The notes below the pieces were generated by a model. It saw nothing but the letters and a program-made list of their open reading frames with translations, was not told the DNA's origin and did not search any database. From Lasiosphaeria ovina (taxonomy: Eukaryota > Ascomycota > Sordariomycetes > Sordariales > Lasiosphaeriaceae), in NCBI GenBank assembly GCA_033439765.1, contig JAULSN010000007.1, positions 2,976,001 through 3,040,000 on the forward strand: a DNA stretch of 64,000 nt. Direction: 5' to 3'. Shown here piece after piece: positions 57,818-64,000 of this stretch. Within the stretch, counting starts at the first letter, position 1, and the number at the start of each line of letters is the position of its first letter. The position numbers and the translations under genes are program-made.

Positions 57818-58313
57818 ATGGCTTCCACGCGCCGCCAGACGGCCCTTGCCGCTATCGATGCTATCAATGCTTGGGACATCTCCAGGATCATGGCAGTCCG
57901 CGCGCCGAATTGCGAACAACAGATTCTTCCCAGTAATTTCTTACCCCCTGATGGTGTATTCTTTCATCCTACCCGGCGCTAATTACCATATCTCTTAAGA
58001 ATCACTCAATCGGCCTTCCATGAACAATGAGGCTTACGAGAAACACTTTGAGCGCATCAAAAACTTGTTTCGCAACTATCATCTCGCTGTGGAGGAGATA
58101 ATTGAGGACACCGATACCAACAAGATTGTCATCTCGGCACACGGCTCTGCCGACACCCCGGTTGGCCCATACTCGATCGATTACATGCTCGTTCTCCACT
58201 TCACCGACGACGGAACAAAGATCACACGAGTGTCCGAGTGGGTGGATTCTGCGGTCTTCTCCGAGTTTTCCGCCCGCCTGGTGGTCGCAATGACAATCAA
58301 TGCCACGAATTGA
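57818..58313 (+). CDS. SnoaL/NTF2-like small protein
   Basis: Two exons, 57818-57932 and 58000-58313, 142 residues, with a GTAATT donor and TTAAG acceptor splitting a Lys codon. It has the cone-shaped NTF2-like pattern seen in fungal SnoaL-like proteins: an N-terminal helix pair (TALAAIDAINAWDISRIMAVRAPNC, given here only in outline by residues about 9-33), then ILPKSLNRPSMNNEAYEKHF, a strand-rich region with AVEEIIEDTDTNKIVISAHG, TPVGPYSIDYMLVLHFTDDG and KITRVSEWVDS. Related proteins act as polyketide cyclases or isomerases or have no known role. No biosynthetic gene lies beside it, so its job is open. No signal peptide. Confidence 0.8.
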
Positions 58314-58629
58314 TGGTGGTAACTGAGGACGTTGGCACGGATTTTGGCTACTGCTCAGGATTCCGGAGGCCGATTGCGGTGAAATTTGGGATGAGGAGAC
58401 CATGTGCTATCACTGGGTATGCTGGGTGAGGTTGGTTTATTATTTGTTTTGGGTCTGCGACTGGAATAATCCCGGCAAGTATTCAGGCTGTAATTAACAC
58501 TCAACAGCAAATGTATCAGCGACGCATGGAAAATCCTAGACAGAGACTTGGTAACTGGAAGGAGGCTCAGAGTCTGTATATAAGACGTCTGAGATTAACT
58601 ATTACTAGGATTCATACTAAGGTAATCGA
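58314..58629. other. Intergenic between convergent genes
   Basis: Short shared 3' flank; no gene seen. Confidence 0.6.
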
Positions 58630-60148
58630 CTACCCTCGAGCTGTGTATGAGTGATCGCTGCTGGCGCGTGAAATTGCGACAACCTGGGTTGACTTCTCCT
58701 GTCCGCGGCTGTCATTGCTTGCAGTGTTGCCCAACGTGCCGGCCTCCATCTCAGAATAGCAATCCGCCCTCCACCCCGAGTTGGCGCCAACCAGGTGGCT
58801 CACGCTCTCGTTGCCAGATCGCGGAATCGAGCCTCGTTGTAGTTCAATTGACTTCCGCACGTTAATGGCGAGCTTGGACAGGTCATCCAGATTATCGTAA
58901 TTCTGCGCTCTCGATCCCATGCCATCTCGTGGCTTGCGAACAAACTGCAACGGCGTCAACATTGACGGAGCTCGGTTGCGTGAACGGCGCGGGGTGCCTC
59001 CAGAGCCAGTGCCTAGCGTGGTGGACCGGAGCGATGGGAAGAATCTGACAAGCAGGGCCTGCAGCGCGGGAACCGAGGCACAGATGGTGGCCACTGATGT
59101 CTCGAGACCGGACCAGAGCACAATATCGACGCCGATAACTGCGTCCGGGGTGTGGTAAGTAAAGATGTTAACGGTTAATACGCACTGGGCAAGGACTCGG
59201 CTCTGCTTACTTGGTTGCTGGTCAATGGGACCAGAGAAGTTCTCCTTTAGTGACTTTAGTCGGATAATTGACACGATACATGAACTGCAACATGCTTTGT
59301 CAGGTTGTTGTCGTCCAACTCAACCCCCATCCATAATCAAGTAATCAAGAGGCGGAAAGGGGAAAAGGGATGGTCACTTACAAAGCGCCACATGTGAAGA
59401 CACCAAGCAATATCGCCCTGAGCCTTGCCGCGATATGTAACCTCTTTAGAAACGGTATCGGAACAACGAGGATAGCAAAGTCGATGACAATGTTTAACCC
59501 TGCAAGACTATAGTGGAGAGTACTGCGAGTAAGGCATCGCCCGCCAGGAACAGAGTCGTCCCAATATGCCGGGATGGGCCAGCACGTAAAGACAGTGAGG
59601 GTCTCCGCAACGACGGCGTATATGGCCAGGAGAATGAGGAGGCCCACGAAGAGGCGGCGGTTGTCGGGCGTCTGGAAGACTCGCTGGTATTGGAACACCA
59701 GTGAGAGCTTGACCAGCAACTGGTTCGCGTTGTATAACACAATGGTCACGTAGAGCGACTTGAGGAAGTCTTTGATCTGGTCGAGACGGACAGCGTCGCC
59801 CAGCCCGTAATGCACTTCTTGGGGGATTGTCAGGAGAGATCGGTCTGAAGCGAAGGGACTGGCCGTCGCAGCACATACGGTACATGCAAGCAGTGAGATA
59901 GGCAACAAGTCCCAGCTGCAAACAAGTGATAGTTAGCAAGTAATGCCGAGCCAACTTCTGCTATCAAATGGTTTGCTCACCATTACCAGGACTATGACGT
60001 AGTCGTCAGGTCCGACACGCTTCACGACGAAAGCTCTGGTAAATATCCTAAGACTAACAATGACGAGTGCAAGGGCGGTAAAGAAGAAGAGCGCAAAGAC
60101 CATGCCATGATTGCGCTCCACTATGGGCATACTACCCAGATACCACAT
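58630..60148 (-). pseudogene. SAT4/PTH11-like membrane protein, probably frameshifted
   Basis: Minus strand. Exons that can be read: 60148-59981, 59915-59382, 59284-59211, 59138-58630. The later three join in frame with good signals: GTAAGT donor and CAG acceptor for 59382/59284, GTAAGC and CAG for 59211/59138. Family marks: RAFVVKRVGPDDYVIVLVM, VHYGLGDAVRLDQIKDFLKSLY, KLSLVFQYQRVF, VFTCWPIPAYWDDSVPGGRCL, NIVIDFAILVVPIPFL, SIIRLKSL and VDIVLWSGLETSVATICASVPALQ, plus a long Ser/Arg-rich cytosolic tail. The first junction fails: exon 1 ends in phase 0 at every usable donor, while exon 2 needs phase 2. A one-base indel, a missed tiny exon or an assembly error would explain this. If intact it would be a seven-helix plasma-membrane protein. 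The start (60148, 60130 or 60262) is uncertain. Confidence 0.65.
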
Positions 60149-62551
60149 GATTGGTGACTGAGCAACGACAGCGGCGTCTCGGGGGCAGCTCAAAAGTGAA
60201 ATCGGGAGAATAAATATCCAATATTTGGAGGACCAGGAACGTCCAAACCGGCCAGGATTCACAGCACGGGTAAGACTACCGGTATATAAGCTTTATCCAA
60301 CTCGAATCCATGACTGGGCCACCCACACCCGCCGGATTCTGGGGTTCGGCCACGAAGCGGTGGTCAAAGTGACCAGTGGACACCACTGCGGCACCAGCAG
60401 GATTCAATACCTAGGTAAGGTAGGGAATTATTAGTTAGCACAAATTGCTGTGTTACTCTGAGCCGGGGCAAGCCAGGGCGTGGGAGCAGATGCACGACGG
60501 AGAATGTTCCAAAACAAAACTAGAAACCCTAATGGGTTGCTCAAATCATGCTGAGATGCGGCGCGGCCGGCCATGGCACACTCGCACTCGCAGCAGGCCT
60601 ACGCCAAAGCACTATTTGACGCCATCCACGCCAAGCTTGAATCTCAATTCCTTCACGACGAATGTATGAGGAGGCCCGGCATCCAGCATATCCGGGGCGG
60701 CCAGACGGTGGGGAGGGGGGGGGGGGGGGAGGGGCTTGTCACGGATGGGATGCCTCAATTTGGACAGACCTGTGCCGTTGAGCTGCTGGTTGCCTCTTCT
60801 CGGCACCGCTGCCGTGCCGTCTGCCACGCGACGATAAGTCGGATTCTGCAGAGGCGCACCGCTGTCTTTAAAGAGAAGCTGCAGACTATGGCTTATTGAG
60901 TATGGACCAAAGAAGCTCCCTTTCCCATCCGCCCAGCCAAAGAAGCGTAGCCAAGAAATCATTAGGACAACCGCGATCAGGCAGGCCGCGCAATAGTTAC
61001 TTCTCAGGTCTGTCATAATCCCCCGGAGCAGTAGATGTCATTGATGGCAGGAATTGATTCTGCTCGGTTTTTTTTTTTTGGGGTTTATTACTACGTACCT
61101 ATGTACGTATGACCTCCCGGATGAGATTACCCTCCTTAATATCGACCTGCACGGCGGCGCGTCGGAGCCACTAGCACTGTTTGCAGTCAGGGGTTTTTGA
61201 TAGATGGTGGGGGCTACTTGGTAACCCTAGGATGGGATGGAAAAAGATTGGAAAAGACCGCGTATAGAGTCTTGTGGGGGATACCCGGGGTGGGATTGAA
61301 GGAAGGTCTTGCCTGGTAATTATCAGTGGTCTTTCCGAGTCTGTCCTCGCCTTCACGGATGTACATACAGTTGCAGGGGTTGCCATGTACCCAGACAGTC
61401 GCATCTTCCGGGGCAAGCATTCTGTATCTTCAGGTTACGTAAATCGCATCTTTGCACATGTTCTCTGCGTGAAAGGGTCATCTATGAGAACCCTGTTTAG
61501 CTTCTGGTCCTGGCCACCCCAACTGTTGAAAATTGGCCTTTGTGGTGATAAAACATGCATGCTTTGCCGCGACTACGCCTCAGGTCCGCCTTCAACGACA
61601 CGAGGTCCGCGGCCCTTAGCAGAAACCAGGCTCCGATGAGATAGCCAAAACCTGGCCAAGACTCCCGGAACCCCCTGTAATGGGGCCAAAATGCAACCAC
61701 CCAAGTTGTTTCTTCAGGGCACTTCGGCCGCACGGACCGAGGCACGGCATTCACGAGACACATTTTCGCACACACAGATTGACCCGAATTTAATTCTGAC
61801 CATGACGTTCGGTCCCGGACTTCTGGATCGGCCGTCTCGGGGGCATCCATCGACTCACCAATGCAGACCCCCCGCCACGCGAAGAGTTGACTCCCCAAAA
61901 TGCGAACCCCAAAGACTCCAACTACGACTTGACTTGGCAGGTGATATGGGAACCGAGGCAGGCAAAGACCGCGCCGCACCAAAACGTCAATCACGCGATT
62001 GAGATGCACGTATTTTCCTCCCACGTCACCAATCATGCCCCTCAGTGCCAGGTCAGGGGGCGGCAGTGGCATCACCTCCGAAGCACCTGCAAGAAATAAT
62101 CTGCATGAGATGATCCTTTCCCGTGCCTGCCTGTCTGTCTACCCTGTCTACCAGCTACCTACTAGAACTACGTAATATGGTACTGTACCTTATCTTGATC
62201 GCACAAGTTCCACCAAGTCCCGGAGGAGCCGGGGCCGGGCTCGTAAACAAGGTGGGACCGAAGTTGTTGACAGCAGGAAATTAATTGCAGACCACCAAAA
62301 ATGTCAGTTAAAATACGAAACCCGCTGACAGGTCAAAGCTTGCAACAACCGGTCAAGTCGTTTCTTCCAAACTTCGCGTCCGTGGCGAGAACGACAGACA
62401 GTTTCAACAATTAAATAATACTGCAGTCTTGCCAACGCCCAGTGCTCAGTAACCCCCCTTTTCAGTGACCTACATGAGCTAAGCTTCCTACGAAACCCAA
62501 ACTGATAAACTGCTACCGCTTCACCGAGCCCCTCTCTTACCCAGGGACTGC
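60149..62551. other. Gene-free block (2.4 kb)
   Basis: No gene supported. Contains a run of 15 G at 60715-60729 and a T-run at 61069-61080. Frames at 60573-60899 (plus) and 61497-62075 (minus) have no recognisable motifs. Confidence 0.45.
60715..60729 (+). repeat. Homopolymer of 15 G
   Basis: Uninterrupted guanine run in non-coding DNA, with further G-blocks on both sides (60709-60734). Confidence 0.9.
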
Positions 62552-63739
62552 CTAGCCGGACCAGTGTCTGATGATGATAATATCCACAGCCTGTTCCGTA
62601 AAAGATATCAGTCGTTAAAAACTCCTTTGGCTGGGGGAAAAGAGAAAATAATAGAAAAATACAACTCACCTTCTCGGCCACCGCATAAGCCGTGGCGCTG
62701 AGATGGGCGCTTGGCAGGACTGGAAAGACGCTGGCGTCAACGACGCGCAGTCCGTCGGCCCCGTGCACGCGCAGGTCAGTCCCGACGACGCCACCCTTGC
62801 CCTTAGGCAACATGGCCGCCGTGCAGCACGGGTACATGTACGAGACGACCATCTGGCCCTAGATGCGGGCCAGCGGGTCCGCGTCGGCCGACAGCAGCGT
62901 ACCGCCGGGCTGCGTCTCGACCGCGCCGAGCCGCCGCATCGCCGCCGTCCCCGCTATCGACCGGGTTCGACGCCGTGCGGTAGTCGAGCACCGGCAGCCC
63001 CAGCGGGTCTGGCAAGTTGAGCTGCGCCGTGCCCCGGCTCAGCGGGTGCAGCAGGATCGCCGGCACCGACGTCCCCGTCGCAAAGACGCTCTCCAGACTC
63101 GGGGCCTTTGGGTTGGCGAGCAGGTCCAAGAGGGCTAGCAGCTGTTGCCGGTAGCCCGCGGCCATGTCGGGGTTGGGACAGTGCTCGGCCGGGAGATACG
63201 ACACCGCCGAACCGTTCGCCGCCGCCATGCCGTAGATCTTGTCGATGATGGCCGGATATGTGATTGACATATTAGGCAGCGACATGTAAATGGCGCTGTT
63301 TCGGACCAGTGACTCAACTGCGATAACCTGCGCTGCCACACTGCCGTTTGCGTCAACTGTACCCCGTCCCCAGATCTCATCCCCTCGTCACTCGTAAGGC
63401 CAAAAGGGGGGGGACGGTATTGATATGTGACGTCACCAATATTCTAGTCTTTTCTGAGTTCCCCAGGTAGGCAAGGAGGTTCTCTCGATCACCCTCCACA
63501 TTTTGGGTCTTGACGGTGAATCCCTTGCCCTGGAGATATTTCCTCAAAAACGCCGAAACCGAGGCCTCGGAGCCAGTGATGGATGGACGCTCGACGAGAG
63601 CTTTGTGTAAGTTGATAAGGGACGATGAGGAAATTGGACCATCGAGTTGGTGTTGGAGGGGGTGCTGGCTCTGATTTTGCCCCGCGGAGAAAGTCAAGCT
63701 TGCCAACAAGGCAACGAGATAAGGGTTAAGAAGTTTCAT
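62552..63739 (-). pseudogene. Chimeric pseudogene: M20 peptidase start joined to GMC oxidoreductase end
   Basis: Minus strand. From 63739 to about 63305 it reads as the N-terminus of a secreted M20-family carboxypeptidase: signal peptide MKLLNPYLVALLASLTFSAG, LHKALVERPSITGSEASVSAFL, then LVTSHINTVPP, where the metal-binding Asp of SHxDTVPP has become Asn. A C-run near 63407-63414 shifts the frame and a TGA follows; then GRGTVDANGSVAAQVIAVESLV continues the peptidase. Right after this the reading continues as the C-terminal half of a GMC flavin oxidoreductase: NSAIYMSLPNMSITY, APSLESVFATGTS, ILLHPLSRGTAQLN, VLDYRTASNPVD. Then there is a deletion with frameshift near 62960, a TAG at 62859-62861, YPCCTAAML where a catalytic His normally precedes PC, and GLRVVDASVFPVLPSAHLSATAYAVAEK. 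A final intron (62669 to 62591) and a normal end at 62552 remain visible. Neither parent could be functional. Confidence 0.8.
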
Positions 63740-64000
63740 CGTTTAATTAGACACTGTTGGGAGAGAAAATGTTGATGTCGAACATCGGTCGAATGAGGAG
63801 GCTTGCAGCCGGTGTTAAGTGCGAATTGTTAAAGGCCGTTTCGCCAATGCATCAGAGATAAGGTAAAGAGGTTGAACACCATTCGGCGTTTAGAAGCAGG
63901 CGCCTGCATTTGTAATAAATGGCAGGGAATAATCCTAGCACCGTGGCTACGCTAGGTGTGAGCCGCAGGCCTCGACATCTTTTCGAATATTTGACCAATA
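63740..64000. other. Upstream flank of the chimeric pseudogene
   Basis: Former promoter of the M20 peptidase part; no feature seen. Confidence 0.4.

Noticed and set aside
60573..60899. 108-codon plus-strand frame starting MAHSHSQQAYAK
   Set aside because: The start looks protein-like, but the frame runs through a G homopolymer and shows no known family; too weak to call.
61497..62075. 192-codon minus-strand frame
   Set aside because: No family resemblance, no splice signals of use, composition like the surrounding spacer.

Overview
The window looks like nuclear DNA of a filamentous ascomycete (Pezizomycotina, most likely a sordariomycete). Genes carry short GT-AG introns of about 50-110 bp with CTAAC-like branch points, lie on both strands with long gene-free gaps, favour C/G at third codon positions, and include fungal families: Zn2Cys6 regulator, RTA1-like and SAT4/PTH11-like membrane proteins, CVNH lectin-like protein, LsdA/Rds1-like protein, PL4 rhamnogalacturonan lyase and a bilirubin-oxidase-type multicopper oxidase. 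All gene models were assembled by hand: I joined exons where splice signals, reading phase and family resemblance agreed. Family names come from recalled sequence patterns, not from a search.

Layout. 0-13 kb: a small Cys-rich protein, a decayed TPR fragment, a five-exon Zn2Cys6 regulator, an RTA1-like protein with a dense TGCGAA motif cluster in its promoter, a disordered repeat protein with PPxY/LPxY motifs, and a two-exon protein that may be a PD-(D/E)XK-fold enzyme. 13-28 kb: three divergent copies of a small Cys-rich family (near 13.2, 26.4 and 27.7 kb), a SAT4-like protein, a secreted protein with an acidic half and a strongly cationic half, a badly broken hydroxyacyl-CoA dehydrogenase/YWTD-propeller fusion, and an unknown 204-residue protein. 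28-37 kb: a CVNH protein, a class I sesquiterpene-type synthase next to an anion:cation-symporter MFS transporter (a minimal terpene locus), and a tRNA-Arg with a very short intron. 37-44.5 kb: PL4 lyase, a fungal kinase-like protein, and a 653-residue secreted protein of unknown function. 44.5-50.6 kb holds no gene I can support. 50.6-64 kb: multicopper oxidase, LsdA-like protein, a SnoaL-like small protein, a probably frameshifted SAT4-like gene, and a chimeric pseudogene in which the start of an M20 peptidase runs into the end of a GMC oxidoreductase.

Most genes are unrelated monocistronic units. Terpene synthase plus transporter is the only plausible functional pair. Intact hydrolase and oxidase genes mixed with pseudogenes, gene fragments and small lineage-specific families suggest an accessory, fast-changing region rather than a conserved core block.
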